NCBI GenBank assembly: GCA_004794655.1
Contig: SMMW01000622.1
Location: 2,046,001-2,110,000, forward strand
Direction of reading: 5' to 3'
DNA: 64,000 nucleotides
Source of the DNA: Marisa cornuarietis
Taxonomy: Eukaryota; Mollusca; Gastropoda; Architaenioglossa; Ampullariidae
Below are positions 12,401-24,750 of this stretch, one piece after another. The notes under the pieces were generated by a model. That model did no database searches and was not told the DNA's origin. It worked only from the letters and a program-made list of their open reading frames with translations. A program made the translations under genes and the position numbers. Position 1 is the first letter of the stretch. Each line of letters starts with the position of its first letter.

Positions 12401-14937
12401 TAACAACCAGTAGACAGTGAGGTACACATAGGGACACTGAACAACATAAAGATGAGGTACAAGTCAGGAATAGTACTTTGTAAAAAGATATGTTTTAAGA
12501 GAGCGTTTGAATGCAGCCTTGGAGGCTGAGTGGCGAATGTGGTGTGGTAAAGAGTTCCACTGCTGAGCAGCACAAAGGGAGAACATCCGTTGTCCGTATG
12601 TGGTTGTCTTTGTGAGAGGGAGGGATAAAATGCAAGAGTCTGATGAGGAGCTCTAAAGCTCAGTGATTGAAACTTGCTGTTGAAATTTTATGCATTGTTT
12701 TTGTGAATTCAAGATAAATAATCTTCATTTTCAGGTTTAGGAACCTTGAAAATGGCTGAAGTAGCAGAATTACATGCTAAGTTTAACGGAAGTAAAGCAT
12801 AGTTTCAATAAAATATGCCTATTTTCCTGTTTCAGTAATTCATGTTTAATAATTAAATGTTTCAATCATTATAGATGTTACATAAAAATGTTAAACTCTG
12901 TAATGACATTGAGGCTTTCTATAAAGTATAACCATAATTTATTTGGTCTCATTTTTACACATGAATGCATGCATACAAACATCACTACTTTGGTTTGCTC
13001 CTTGATATGCAGGCAGGCTAGATGCATGTGTTGTTGAACTTTTGACTGTTCTAACTGCTTGCCTATCTTGTTATTGTAAAGCCTGGTCCAGATTTTATTT
13101 TTCTTTAAAGCCTGGTCCAGATTTTATTTTCTTTTATCTTTGATCATGTGAGAACTTGAACGCCATTTCTGTAATATCTTCCAGCATTTTTGTTGGATCA
13201 TAGATTTTGCATCAATACTTCTGACAGTTTTTTCAAGCATTTGTGCACTCATCCTGGTAATGTGTGGGGTTCATTAACATCGTTGCACGTTCAGTTTCTC
13301 AGTCTTTTGTATGTTGGTGAACTTTTAGGACTCATAAATTATCACATTTAAAGCAAAACCAAATCTTCAGGCATATCTTCATAGATTGTTTATTACAAGC
13401 CAGTGTTCATGGATACCATGATATGTACTAGGCATCTTGCATTAGAAACAGCAGATGTGCATTTTTTTTGAATGCCTCATACATTTTGTTAAAGCTGTAG
13501 GTGGTAATTATTAACCCATTTCCTCTTCTGTATTGTTTTCTTGTTATGTCTTATTGTAGAGAGTATCCGTCATCACTTGGTTGTTTTGCCTCTGTAGTCA
13601 GGACTGATGTGACAGATAGTGATAATATCCATTTACCTTGTTTTTCTTGAACACATGAACATAAGGACTAGTATCTTTCTAGTTATGTTGGTGTAAAAGA
13701 ATTACAAGGTTTATCTTGCAGTTGTCTGGAGTTGTTTACCTTTTAATAAAATGTAACCAGAGTTACATATTATAATAGTCTTTTACTTCTCTCATCTTGT
13801 TATTCCAGTATCGTCAAGACAGTCCTGACTTGACATACTGACTATATTTGTTTATCAACCTGTTATCTCCTTTTGTTGCCAGAAATCCGACCACTGCCAC
13901 TTACGCTGGCAGATCTACCATCTCCTTTACCAGGCATCTCACCAAAGCTACCCTTTTCTCTTTCTTCGCCATCTTCACCACGACTTGGAGATGTGGTAAG
14001 CAATCTGTTTGAACTGCGATATTCAGCTCCCTTGGTTGTTTCTATGGATCCCCTTGAGGATGCTGAGGAGGGACTGGCAGAGTGTCTGTCCATCTCATCT
14101 GATGGCAGTTCTACCTGTTTTGAGGACACGCCAATCAGATCAAGCCCAGCAGCTACAGTGTTGCGGCCACGTTCAGGGCGGGACTACCAAGTGATAGAGC
14201 GGCGATGCAAAGTTTCTGGCAGTGTTTCATCTAGTCCTGTTGTGGAGTCACCCACTGTTAGTAATGTGTTCATTTATGAGGGGTCCTTCCCAGGGCCTAC
14301 ATCACCAACTTCCCCTAGTATATCATCCAGGCTGAGTCAAGACCAGGAATTGTCTCCAACATACAAATCAGGTCTTGTTAAGCACTCTCATGGCACAACC
14401 TCATCATTGACTAGAAATCAAAGTACTGTTCTGTCACGATGTAACGAGTCCTCACAGTTCCATGATGGAAGCAGTTTCCACAAAGTGCCACAGACTTGTC
14501 ATCGGGCTCAGTCGGAACCATGCTCAAGTCAGGTGGAATCTCCAGGCATAACTGTCCCATGTGTCAAATCCTCTTCCCCCATTTCTGTGCAGGCGCCAAA
14601 TCCTTCATCCCCTGAGGTGCAGGAGCCAATGCTGAACTATGCAGAGATTGACCTGAGTGGTGCTTCCTCCCCTCCTCCTCTAGAAATCTCTCTCTCCAAA
14701 CGAGCCAAGAGGACACCCAAGCCTACTGTGATTTCTTACACTGAGATAGACCATAGAGCTACCACCGCACTGCAGGCAGCTGGCCGCGAGCATGCTCTGT
14801 CACGGGAAGACACATTACGGCGTACGTCTGGATTTACCCGCAAAGCTTCAGTGCCTTCCACTCCAAAAGATAGAAAAGGATCATCAAACTCTTTTAGAGA
14901 CAGAAAACTCAGTACTTGTTCATCAGACTCCATATAG
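3191..14937 (+). CDS. Dok-7-like / IRS-type PTB adaptor protein, 3' part of gene
   Basis: Four exons are supported: 3191-3400, 3695-3805, 5896-9444 and 13883-14937 (TAG stop). All junctions are GT-AG and the split codons agree (phases 1, 1, 1), giving about 1640 visible residues. The first two exons encode the second half of an IRS-type PTB domain; its end reads LRRFGTVDGKFCFEGGSRCG then AGAHALQTDQAEEITEIL, where the FEGGxRCGxxAG pattern is closest to Dok-7. In this family the PTB domain follows an N-terminal PH domain and binds phosphotyrosine on receptor kinases at the membrane; the PH exons are not in view. The rest is a long, probably disordered tail with tyrosine docking motifs and proline-rich SH3 sites. 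Alternative relatives are other Doks, FRS2 or IRS proteins. The coding call is firm; the Dok-7 assignment is moderate. Confidence 0.75.
4934..5405 (-). pseudogene. Decayed mariner transposase fragment, in intron
   Basis: Read on the minus strand, 5349-5143 gives a mariner-type catalytic-core remnant: LLRDKTCPYTAAHTV, corresponding to the HDNARPH region, then HQFSPDLVPTDHHLTGLLKE, corresponding to the SPDLxPxDYHLF motif. After a frame change, 5130-4990 continues with the usual C-terminus (SDQELKEAL...WVADQSKMFSS, then FEKQGDHVEK and a stop) interrupted by an in-frame TAG. The left flank at 4934 (CAAGGGTGAATCAGTAATTA) looks like a terminal inverted repeat next to a TA. The N-terminal DNA-binding half is missing. 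It is certainly inactive and sits in the intron between the second PTB exon and the giant exon. Confidence 0.8.
5896..9444 (+). CDS. Giant tail exon of the Dok-7-like adaptor
   Basis: This 3549-bp exon starts after the acceptor TCTTTCCACGGCAG. The open frame extends upstream to an ATG at 5832, but only the 5896 acceptor matches the phase of the preceding exon, so the ATG is not used. Tyrosine motifs by first base: YDVPP 6153, YLPM 7710, YMDM 7896, YMEM 8043 and YVDM 9261. YxxM is the consensus bound by the PI3-kinase p85 SH2 domains, and YDVP-type sites suit other SH2 adaptors. Proline-rich SH3-type sites include PPIPPPRKR near 7430-7460. A short PHP-rich run near 8068-8100 comes from a CCACACCCT repeat. 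Around 6490-6560 is a helix-prone stretch, LQKLQKQESHLHQEIILLDQ. No enzyme domain is present. Confidence 0.85.
9445..13882. other. Intron of the Dok-7-like adaptor gene
   Basis: The donor is GTACGT at 9445 and the acceptor TTTTGTTGCCAG ends at 13882. The exon before ends with G and the exon after starts with AA, giving GAA (Glu) and keeping the frame. Inside are an (AAT)n-headed interspersed repeat (12309-12640), a duplicated A-rich block at about 10860-10937 and a roughly 29-bp duplication at about 13078-13135. No exon was recognised. Confidence 0.7.
12309..12640. repeat. Interspersed (AAT)n-headed repeat, divergent copy
   Basis: It begins with an (AAT)n run followed by GCGAACTTATAATGCGC, and later carries the block AGAGAGCGTTTGAATGCAG and AAGAGTTCCACTG...AGCAGCAC. 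The same order of blocks (AAT run, short TATAGCGC core, then GTTCCA..GCAGCACA) recurs at 41798-42195, so they belong to one dispersed family. It has no coding function. Confidence 0.7.
13883..14937 (+). CDS. Last coding exon of the Dok-7-like adaptor
   Basis: It encodes 351 residues to the stop at 14935-14937 and continues the disordered Ser/Pro-rich tail. Notable motifs are YQVI (in RDYQVIERRCKVSGS), NYAEIDLSG with the tyrosine codon at 14638, and SYTEIDHR at 14737. The last two resemble the C-terminal YxxI/YIDL-type docking sites of insulin receptor substrates. The protein ends in a Ser/Arg-rich basic stretch, DRKLSTCSSDSI. The antisense frame over the same bases is a shadow. Confidence 0.85.
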
Positions 14938-17900
14938 GAATGGTTATAATTCATGCATTAGTGCACAGCTTCACTCAAAATTCCAGCATCTGTATTTTTA
15001 AATCTAAATTGTTTTCACCATCAGATTTTGTGCTGTGGTGGCAGTTTCTTTTACTTATTTTTGCCTGATTTAAAAACTGTGAAACGAAACGATTTTCATT
15101 AATTTTGTTTTAAGCTGGCTAATTTGAAGTGTGCTTTAACAATATTTTTATGTGAATTGTTACCATGTCTATAATATTAAGAATCAAGAAATATATGTAC
15201 TTTCACAGGGAAAAGTTTATAATTAAAACAAAATTCTCTGTGGTACACTTTTTAAAATTGAAAATACAGTCAAGTCAGAGAACAAGTTAAGGGATCTTTT
15301 ATCTTTTTAGATATGTCTGTTTCAGCATTTATTTTTCCTGTTTTCCCCATCAGCAAGTCATTTGCAGCTCCATTTAAAAAGCTAGTTGATAGTTGAAAAG
15401 AATTTGCTGTTAAAGAATGCATATTATTTTGTCTCCATGAGTTTGGCATGTATAATCTCAGTGAGTCATGAACGAGCAAGTATTGTTAGTCCTTTTGTAG
15501 TTTTCACATCCCAGCCTGTTGTCCTGTATGTCAGTGTTTTTAGTTGCTTTGTTATTTTAAGTTATTTATTACAGTTTAATGCTATGTGGGTTGCACGTAA
15601 TAGTGTGACAAGGGTTGAAGCGCTGATCTCATTTTCCTGTCTCACAGATTTTTTTTTTTTTTTTTTGCATTGGGTACTTGAGTAATGGCCTCCAGTGATC
15701 TCTGTTAGCTTCAGTGTACATGTAATCCACAAGGGTTACTTTCCCATAAGCTGCAGAAAACCAGCCTGTCCAAAAATGCTTGCCACATATATTCTATAAT
15801 TATATAGAGAGTATATTTACAACGAACATTTCGTTCAAGATGATAAACACAATGATTATTCTGAAGATGCAGATAATTTTTAAGAAAGAAACAGTTTTGT
15901 TTGCACTCATTGGTGATGGTTACTGCAATAGGAGTCCACTTATTGCTGATGGTTATTGCAGTCAGAGGAGACCACTTTGCCTAGCATGTTCCAGCAACGA
16001 CCCCATTCCATTAAGTAACACTCTTCCTAGCAGCTAGTCAGCCTTAGTAAGCTTAGTCAAAACATACATAAGCAATCCCTGAAGCTGCAGTCATTCATCT
16101 GATCTTCACTTGATTTAATATTTAAAATTGCATTTTATAAACAGGAGTGTGTGTGTGTGTGTGTGTGTGTTTGAAAGGAAGAACCAGATAACTGTGGTAT
16201 TTGCCCAAGTAATGCTGCACAGTGCTATTTCAGCCAGTCTGGAATGATCTAGCAAGGCTGAACATTTAAACGGTTGAAATAAGGTAACTTTCAGGTGCAT
16301 GTTATAAAACCACCAGTGTAAAATCGCTTGTTGGCTTGATTGAGAAGTTTGAGGCCCCTTTGTTGGTTGTTTGTTGAAAAAGAGAGCGATTGTCAAGTTG
16401 GTTTTTGGAAGCTTGTTTAAAGTTGTGTTTAAATGGGTTTGAATGTCGACCCACATTCTCAGGGGATTCCCATTTTTGCCATCAGCGAAGATTAAACATC
16501 ATCATGATCATGTAAAAGTAAATAGCATGATGACCAAATGTGCAGACTGTTATGTGCTATAAAATTTCTTTGAACTGATACGAGTTTGATGAATACTGAC
16601 TGGTGGTGAGTGAAGTAATTGACTACCACTGCTACTCAAAACGATCAGAATAATATATTTTTGTTTATTTCTGGACACATGATGACTTTACTTTATACTA
16701 TGAACAGCATACAAAAATTGCCAGTCAGTATTATTAAAATTGTTGTTATGATTATTCCTCATGGCTGTTCACATCTTAACAAGCCAGTAACACAGGGTGT
16801 CAAATATGCCAGTTTTTAAACATGTTTTGTAATTGGCTAGGTTACAAAGAATGGGGTAAAAAATAGTGGGATGATGCCATCTGCTAGAAAACTTCCCCTC
16901 TTCCACCTCTCCACAAGACAGTTGGACTCTTGTCTTTCATACTGTAGACACTGTGAACCGCTTACAGTTCAGGACACCTAAGCTAAGAGAACCTTTACTT
17001 CTAAATCAATATAGAAACAGGAAAGAGGCAGGCAGAGCAATTTTATAACTGTTGTAATGACAAACCTGATTACTAAATTTGTTGCCAGGATTTATTTCAG
17101 CAAATAAGATATACCCGTTTCCTTCCATGAAGTTTTTAATGTCTGGTTCATGTTTGAAAAGATTTTGATGTGTTGTGTATAGGCATTTATTGAGACTATT
17201 TATTATACTTAAATTAATTATTAAAATGCTTAAGAAGAACTTTGCATACGACCCACACAAATGTGAAAAAGGAACCCGACGACCATTGGTGAACATATTG
17301 AAATCAGGTGTGTTGCAGAATTATTAGCTGATGAGTTAGGGCACTTGAAATGACAAGTGGGATTACATTTTTATTTACATAAGGTTAAATGAAGAGTTTG
17401 TAATGTTTTGGGTCTTCCATGTCATTAGTGTAATATTTTAGTGATTTTTGATTGTTGCTTATTTGGATTGGAGCTCTCTTTAATTTTAGCCCTAAACTTA
17501 CCGTGTATTTATGTAAATTTCAGCTTTTATCTAGCTTAAAAAAAATATTGTTTGCCTTGAATCAGCACTTTGACTGATTGAAGTTTTTAAAACTGTGAGA
17601 AGTTTTGCAATATAAAGATATGCCAATTTCTTAATCTTAGAATATTTTTATGACTGTGACAGGTTTTAGCACTTTTTTGTGCTAGCAGCTTATTAACCTC
17701 ATCTTTACATGATCTAACATGGGATTCATGGACTGTTACAAAGTGCTTGATATCTTTCTCTCTTTAGTATGTTGCATTTTTTTAATGGGTGGGGGATATT
17801 CTGCAACAGTGGGAAAAATAGATTATATTTTTGTAATGGCAGTCTTTTTAATTTTATTGGAACCTAAAATGAAAAAGTAGCTTGCAAAACATTTGTCACA

Positions 17901-19253
17901 AAATTTTAGAACAGAGTATGATTGCCTAAAATAATGACGATATTCTTCAATCACTCAGTACACGCTTGTCAGTGCTTAAAATGGAAACAGCGTTCAGTTT
18001 GTTAGCCACTCAGCTGCCTTTACTGAAACACACAAACATAAAAGAGATGGGTGGAAAAGATCCCTGTTTAATTGTTGCAATATTAAATTAAGAAGAAGAC
18101 AGAAGAAAAGTTGGTATTATCTGTTTTCTCAATGATAAATGCCTAAAAGCTTGAAAGACTAAATTTGTGGTTGCAACTGATGTGAAGAGAGAACTTTGCT
18201 AACTCAGCAGTATTTGGTCGACATTTTTTATCAGAATTTCAGATAAATGACCCATACTCAGTCAGCTAGATCCTAATACATCATGGGTATAAAAGGGAAA
18301 CCACATGAGTGTTCCAGTGATGAGCAAAACAAGTCTAAGCACTGTAAGATCAAACATCTTCACCAGACTTGGAGAAAAGAAGCAGATGCATGTTGCAGCA
18401 TCAGACATCGATTTTGAAATAATAGTTGGCAGAGAGAGCATTATAAGTGTGAAAATTAGCACTGTTGCAGGATATACGTTAATAAATATCCACATAACTG
18501 TTGCACAATAAATATTTTTTGTTACAGGAACGAACCTTTGCAGAGACAGAAAAATGTGCAGAGTGTTTTGCCTTCTGCCTTTAAATTTAACTGTGGTATG
18601 ATTGCAGAATTATCAAATAAATATAGAGCAACAGATAAGAAATATTACGCTGTTTATGACCACCCCTGGCACACAGAGAAAAAATGGAAACAATTTTCTT
18701 AGCATCAAATCTGCCAGTATATTATTTAAGTATATTTAACTACATAAACTGTATTGCAAAAACAAAGAAGTCGGCTAATAGTTGTTATTTATTCTCTCAA
18801 AACTCTCCTCTCCTCCTGTCTAGTTCCCCTCACTCTGGAAGAAAAGTGTTGACAACAGTAGCAGCCAACAAATGGTCTCTCTGCCAGCGTTCAGGGGTGG
18901 AAGAGCCAGACACAGGCAAACCATACTGAATACTTTCACACGTTAAGCAGGCCGTCATTCTTCGCTTCCATCATTTTCTGTTTCTGCTTCCCATGATCAA
19001 AATTATATAATTATTACTTCAGCAAGAGCAGGTAACTGTGAAAGTGGCTTTGTCAGACTCAAAATTTATTTTTGATTCAAATTACTTTTTGTCATCAGTG
19101 AAGCTCATAGAAGATGCTTCCAGTGGAATGCTAGAAGCTAAGCCACACACCTAAGAAAACTGCTAAACGCAGCTTGAATGTTGCAACAGGACACCAATAT
19201 AAACTAAAGATCCTTTTTGTGTGCTGGACTTTCTGTACTTTTCTTTTATACTT

Positions 19254-19287
<34 letters not shown>

Positions 19288-21579
19288 ATACCTGTGTGTG
19301 TGTGAATCCAGGAGGACTTTTGTATTCTGCTATTTTTATTTATCATGGGAGCTGTATGCTTTTCAACGTCCCATTCTTATGAATCTGTGGAAATCTTATT
19401 TTGGCTGGGTGTTGAGACAACGCATCTTGCAGACATATGGTCACATTTTAGCATTCTCTTTTTTTTCTTTTTATTTAAAACAGTTGTCTTCAGTAGAGGC
19501 AGTTAACAGGCAAAATTGAAGTCATTGTCATAGTAAGAGAGTATGTGTTTATTTTCTACTTTTTCCTCTGATGATTTAATAAATTGAATTTTATAGGGAT
19601 TTTTTTTTCGTTATGAATATGCCAATGTGGGGAACCTTTATTTCACAAAGAACAAGTCATTGCTCACTGATTTTTGGAAAGGAGGTGCCAAGATCCACAA
19701 AGTACAAATAATTCAATAAATTATAGCCTGCAGATTTTGCATTAGATAGTACATTATCATCTTCTACAAGTAGCAAGAAGTTTATGGAGCTAAAAGGATA
19801 CCCTAAAACTAAAAGAAAACTGAGAACTATTCTTCTCAGTTTGAAAATGTATCCTAATCAGTTGCTTTGGTTACGATGACTTAGTTGGTTTGCTGCTCTT
19901 ATTACTTAGCAGCTATTTTGGTTCTGGATCTTTTCTGTTCTTGTTTTCTTTTGGTTTAGAGGGATGTTTCTCTGCAACCTTTGGTCTGATGTGATAAATA
20001 ACATCATAGACGTTCACAGCTTACCGTTGAAGTAAAGAACATTCTTCTTTTACAAAAAAATAAAAAATTTTATAAGATTACAAATGATGTCAAAAATTAT
20101 TTTAGTTTTACGGTTGTGTTGGTGGATATGTAAACAGTATTTCATTGTTTATGGATTTTATGGAGCTTTGTGGTTGTATGAAAACTTATTTCATCCTTGT
20201 GGCTGTGTTCATGGTCATATGAATTGGTGCTCTTTATTTTGTGGTTGTGTTCATAGCTGCATGAGCAGAGATTATTCTGGTGTTCATGGTTGTGCGAATC
20301 AAGATTTAGTTTTGTCTGGTTGTATAAACATCAACTACTCATTTAATTTTGATCCTTTGGGAAGTAAACATTATAGAGCTTTGTTTAGCATTTTACAACA
20401 AAAGATACACTGCGCTTATGTAGTTTTTGTTCTTGCAGAAATGGGCTGATTTGGATGGCATTAAAAATGAAGGATCTATGAATTATTGTAACCAAAAAAC
20501 TGTAAAGCAACATGCAAAAAAAAGAGGAAAAAATGCTAATTGCATTTAGCATTTTGTTGCCTGTTGATGTCTCATAATACTTCACCATAAAGGATGTTTG
20601 TTGTGCCTTTTGCAATAAGCCTGTATATTTTTTATGTTCTCTACTCATATTTTTGTGCCGACAAAAGATAGCATGCCATTTTAAAACAAAATAATACAAA
20701 TATTATTTCACAAAATTCCTACAGTGAGCAGCTCTTACTTTGCTCAGTATTGGTAACATGTACAGCTGTTATTTGAATGTGTAGATATAATCAGCTTTCA
20801 CCCTCTGCATTTTGGAAGCCAGGTGGGGTTGTTTTTTTTGTTTTTTTTTTTTTGGTGCTTGTACAGTGAACGCATTTTATGTTTTGTTGATCATACCACT
20901 GATGTCCTGCTGTATGTATGTAAACATCTAGTATTCTTCTGTAACATGACATGTATGCAAACATTTTGTCTTTTGATTCTGTCATTTAGAGGTGAAAATA
21001 CATAAGGCAGTAACTGTTGGTCTGCATGATGTGAAGCTACCTACAAGGATATCTGTGACAAGCAGAATTTTTTCCCTGTTGTGTTGAATGATGTTGCTGA
21101 CACTAGTGTAAACTGTCAAAACAAATATAACAGAAGCCTTATATAAACATGTGGTGTCGAGACCTAACAGATACGCAAAAGGTCTAAGTGGGGTTTTTTT
21201 GTCACGATTTCTGACACTGCTTGAAATGATTAATGGTGGGAAAATTTTGTGCTGCATGGAGAGAGAGTGAGTAGGGAAGGAATTTGGGAGAAGCACACCT
21301 GTTCATTCTGGTGAGTTGCTGTATTTTAAATGTCTGTTATATTCTTTACAAAGAGAAATCCAAGCTGTGAAATCCTTTTGACTAGATCTGTTGCTACATT
21401 TCTTTGGACAGACAAGTGATGGCACATTGTCTTAAGGCTCATATAAAGGAACATTCGACCAAGTTTTTAAATGGCACATAGAACAACTTTGCCAGACTTG
21501 TCCAGTTAAGGAGGGCCTTTAGGGTGGAAGGAAAAAGCATAATTTCGATTTCGGTCGAGTGCTTCCTGCTGTGTGTTTA
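14938..21579. other. Noncoding: 3' UTR of the adaptor gene, then intergenic
   Basis: The 3' UTR starts at 14938; I could not fix its end because no single AATAAA plus cleavage context stands out. The rest has no convincing gene. Simple repeats include (GT)n at 16147-16170 and (TC)n(AC)n at about 19252-19285. Around 20090-20330 is a loosely repetitive GT-rich tract with recurring TTTTGTGGTTGT-like and TTCATGG-like words; its open frame is an artefact of that composition. Confidence 0.5.
18262..18610 (-). pseudogene. Possible GPCR relic (two hydrophobic segments)
   Basis: A minus-strand frame of about 115 codons, closed upstream by two adjacent stops, encodes the hydrophobic segment WIFINVYPATVLIFTLIMLS, a polar loop, then VLRLVLLITGTLMWFPFYTH. 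The spacing and the basic-then-WFPF pattern resemble TM5, loop 3 and TM6 of a rhodopsin-type receptor. There is no start or full seven-helix context and no splice evidence. AT-rich noise can mimic membrane segments, so the call is weak. Confidence 0.2.
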
Positions 21580-21800
21580 GGGGCAACCCAGTGGCACAAC
21601 GGTTAATGCCTGTCACCACTGCAGTGAATAGTTGGCTGTCCTGGGTTCGGCTCTCGCCTCAGCACCTTATTCTTTCTCTGCATGTGGCATCTGTTTACAG
21701 GGCTGGCTGCATTGCAGTGATAGAGCCTTGGTTGCTGGCTCCGCATAAAACACCAATTCCCACCCCTCCACCTGCTGTGTGTACCTGTGCTTTTTACTTC
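21580..21800 (+). mobile_element. tRNA-derived SINE
   Basis: The head carries a degenerate Pol III A box (TGGCACAACGGTTAATGCC) and, about 45 bp on, a B box (GGTTCGGCTCT), the spacing of a tRNA-type promoter. The body contains a CTGCATGTGGCATCTGTTTACAGG-like block (CATGTGGCATCTG, then CAGGGCT) that matches the body of the SINE at 60633. It is presumably inactive and I did not find a target-site duplication. Confidence 0.7.
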
Positions 21801-24373
21801 TCTCTAGATTAGCAAAACGCTGAGTTAGAATGAAAACATGGAACAAATCATTCTGTTCCTATGGGTTTGAGGGGGGACAGAAGTAAACAAGTTCAAAGAA
21901 CGTGTATTGAGCACTGTTACGGATGGGTTTACTTGGCTTTTCTTAAAATTTAGTTAAATTTACTAATTCAAAAACTGGCAAATATAAGTGTGAAATACAT
22001 TACATGCTAATTGATTGTTTAATCATGCATATTGTCCAAGCAAGTTTGTCTTGAGCAGATTATTCATGTTGTATTCAGTGTATAGAGCTGCAAACAGTGA
22101 CATATTTAATCTCTTTGTGTAATTTATTTCAATGAAAGCAAAGTTGGTCATCAGTGTGAAAATGATAACAGTTGATTCTATATAGTCTATCACAGTTGGC
22201 AAGTTACGCTCTTTAGATTGTTGTTATAGCCTCTATCACCACATTAGGAGGAGGTGCTGTAGCATCAGCTGTATTGTCCTTAGCTGTAACATGCATTTTC
22301 CCTTATAAATTTCATGATATAATCTGTTTTCAGAAATGGTTTTTAAGGTAATACTTGGTCTGTTTTTGTACATTTAGCATAAAAGAAGCTACATTTTCAC
22401 ACCTTCAACTTAAGGCTTGGTTTTATCCCCACATAAATTTGAAAATGGTAGATAAAAAGTGCAATACTATTTTTTTCAAAAGGTTTCTGTGCCTTGTCTT
22501 TTTCAGTCTAGTTCATTGCTGTATAACTCAGCAACTTGAGAATTTCAATGCCCTGAAAGATGCAAGATTGATTTCTTTTGATGAATATGCAAGAATCACC
22601 AGAACCGGGTTCTTACATAAACTCCAGACATGCAGATGCAGTTTTTGAATGTTTTAGTATAGAACAAAGATTTTTTTATTGTGTACAAATCCCACGTGAG
22701 ACACATCTCATCATCATATTTAAATGAGAAACTTGCGCCGCTTCGGATGAAACAGGACCAGTTAAAGTGCTGTGTGGACAAATGAGCAACAGGCAACATA
22801 GCTCACACACTTGCTATTAGTTCGCAAAAACTTTTAAAACAAAAACTTGATCATGTATATATTTTATCTGTAAGCACCAGTTTATTTTTGTAATATCTCC
22901 ATGTCGGCACACAGTAGCTGTATGCCAGTTCTACCATTTCTTAAGTGCTCTTTTTTCTGTTACTACCGTCATATAAACATCAGTTTACTCAATATTCCTT
23001 TCAATGATTAAGTGTAGCTTATCAAGGCCACAATATTTACATGCATAATACTTGACAATAAAACTTTTTCCAAACTTAAAGCAGTTTTTGTATTTTTAAG
23101 TGGTGAAAGTACCATGCTGTGCATATGAAAGGTGAAAACATTGTAACATGCTAAAAAGTAACATAAAACTTAAGACAGTACTGATGTTATTTTACCAGAT
23201 GGTTTGAAATATTTTCTGCAAAAATACAAATACTAAAGAACGGTCAAAAATATTAAAGAATGTGGAACCCAAAATATATACAACTGCAAATTTACAACTA
23301 TACAAATTTGTGGGTTTTAAAATGTTTGCAAAATATAGTACAGTAGCATACGTTTGGTGGTAAGGAAAAACAGTCTAACTGGCACAATACTATTACCTAA
23401 CAAGCAGTAACTAACTGGGTGTGTTTAAATATTCATGATCTTTCAGAAGCAGTTTTTTTATTATGCTGCCTATGCTTCTGTTCCATGTGAGATGCATGGG
23501 ACTGCAAAATATTGTGTTTACCACCAAAGCTCAGCGAAACCAACTTGCATATGTTGCAGCTCAGCCAACAGCTCAACACTTTTTTTAAAATGCCACATCG
23601 TCATCTGAGGCCATCTCACAGAAAAGTATTTTAGTTAAGTTATTTCTATGGTCCTCCATCTTCAGGGTGCCATCTAAATTTTAATATTTCTTAACCATTA
23701 TCATTTAATGAAAGTTAAAAGATGTGAATAAGAGAACGCATAGTTTTGCTGAATCCACCATGTTTGTACAGCAGAGATGCATTGGAGAAACAGTTACATC
23801 TAGTGGAACATCTGTATATTTTGTAAATAGCCCAAAAGGATCAGTGTGGGTACTACACTGAAAACATCAATGAGAGAGTACTGAAATATGTTATCTTCAT
23901 CAGGAGCAGAGCAAAAGCACAGCATGCTTGTTGAAGTTCATGAGTGTCTGAAATTCTGTTAACAAAAAAAAAAAAAGGAAATATCTTCAGATTTAAAATT
24001 GCATGACACCGATTCCCTGGTTATCTCAACTCATTGAAAAGCCAAGGAATGCCTCCAGATAGGATAGATCTACTCTCTCATGCTGAAACCCTGCTTCCTC
24101 CTTCCAGCAGGGACAAGCCCATGAAGAGGCCAAACGAGATCCTGAGCAACTAGCACATGTGTGTTTCCAAGACAGTCTTCTGGAGAGTGGTTTGTTTTAC
24201 TGCACTTTACATCAAGTGTTACAGAACAACAGGAACCTGCCCCATGTTCAAATTTCAGGCAGTTAAAACTGTGCAAGGGTGTGTATGGCAATAAAGGAAA
24301 CCAAGGGAGAAAATAGGTTTTGAGTTCATGAAAGGAAAGGGCTAGAAGGCAGATGATATAAAAACAACAGTGT
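21801..24373. other. Intergenic, no gene seen
   Basis: Both strands show only short AT-rich open frames with no recognisable domain. No RNA gene was recognised. The right edge is the unduplicated flank of the LINE insertion that follows. Confidence 0.5.
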
Positions 24374-24750
24374 AACTATAAAGAGCTTTAGGTGGAAAGT
24401 AATAAAAGATGAAAAGACCTATGAGGCAGAAGCAAGGATAGGGGGAGAGCAGGCCACCTTAAAATTGTGCAGAGAAAGGATGGGCTACCACCCCAGATGT
24501 TAGGAGTTGGGCCTTCGGGGGTAATCCCACATTGAAAAGGACAAATACACTCAATGAAATATCCATGGCACATTAAAACCTGAATAATAATAATAGAACA
24601 CATTTATATAGTGCCTTTCCCCAGCACCAAAGCCAGGTTTAAAGCACTTTGCAGTTGCATGAGCACAGGTTCTAAGGTTAGGCGTCTAATGCGATTTCAA
24701 TCATGAACACACATGTACAAGGAGAGTGGGGAAGACACCAGGCTATCCAG
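24374..24750. repeat. 377-bp direct repeat, left copy (probable long target-site duplication)
   Basis: It is identical in length to 26512-26888 (constant offset 2138 bp, no indels), and I count three substitutions. It starts AACTATAAAGAGCTTTAGG and ends GGCTATCCAG, so it lacks the TG...CA ends of an LTR. Inside, near 24583-24680, is a fragment of a dispersed repeat ((AAT)n, ACATTTATATAGTGCC, AAAGCACTTTGCA), which suggests that the 377 bp are ordinary host sequence rather than part of the LINE. Confidence 0.9.

Noticed and set aside
13863..14129. Minus-strand 88-residue frame
   Set aside because: It is the antisense shadow of the last adaptor exon.
20084..20449. 121-residue plus-strand frame rich in Cys and Gly
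   Set aside because: It comes from a GT-rich loosely repetitive tract; no start context, domain or splice support.
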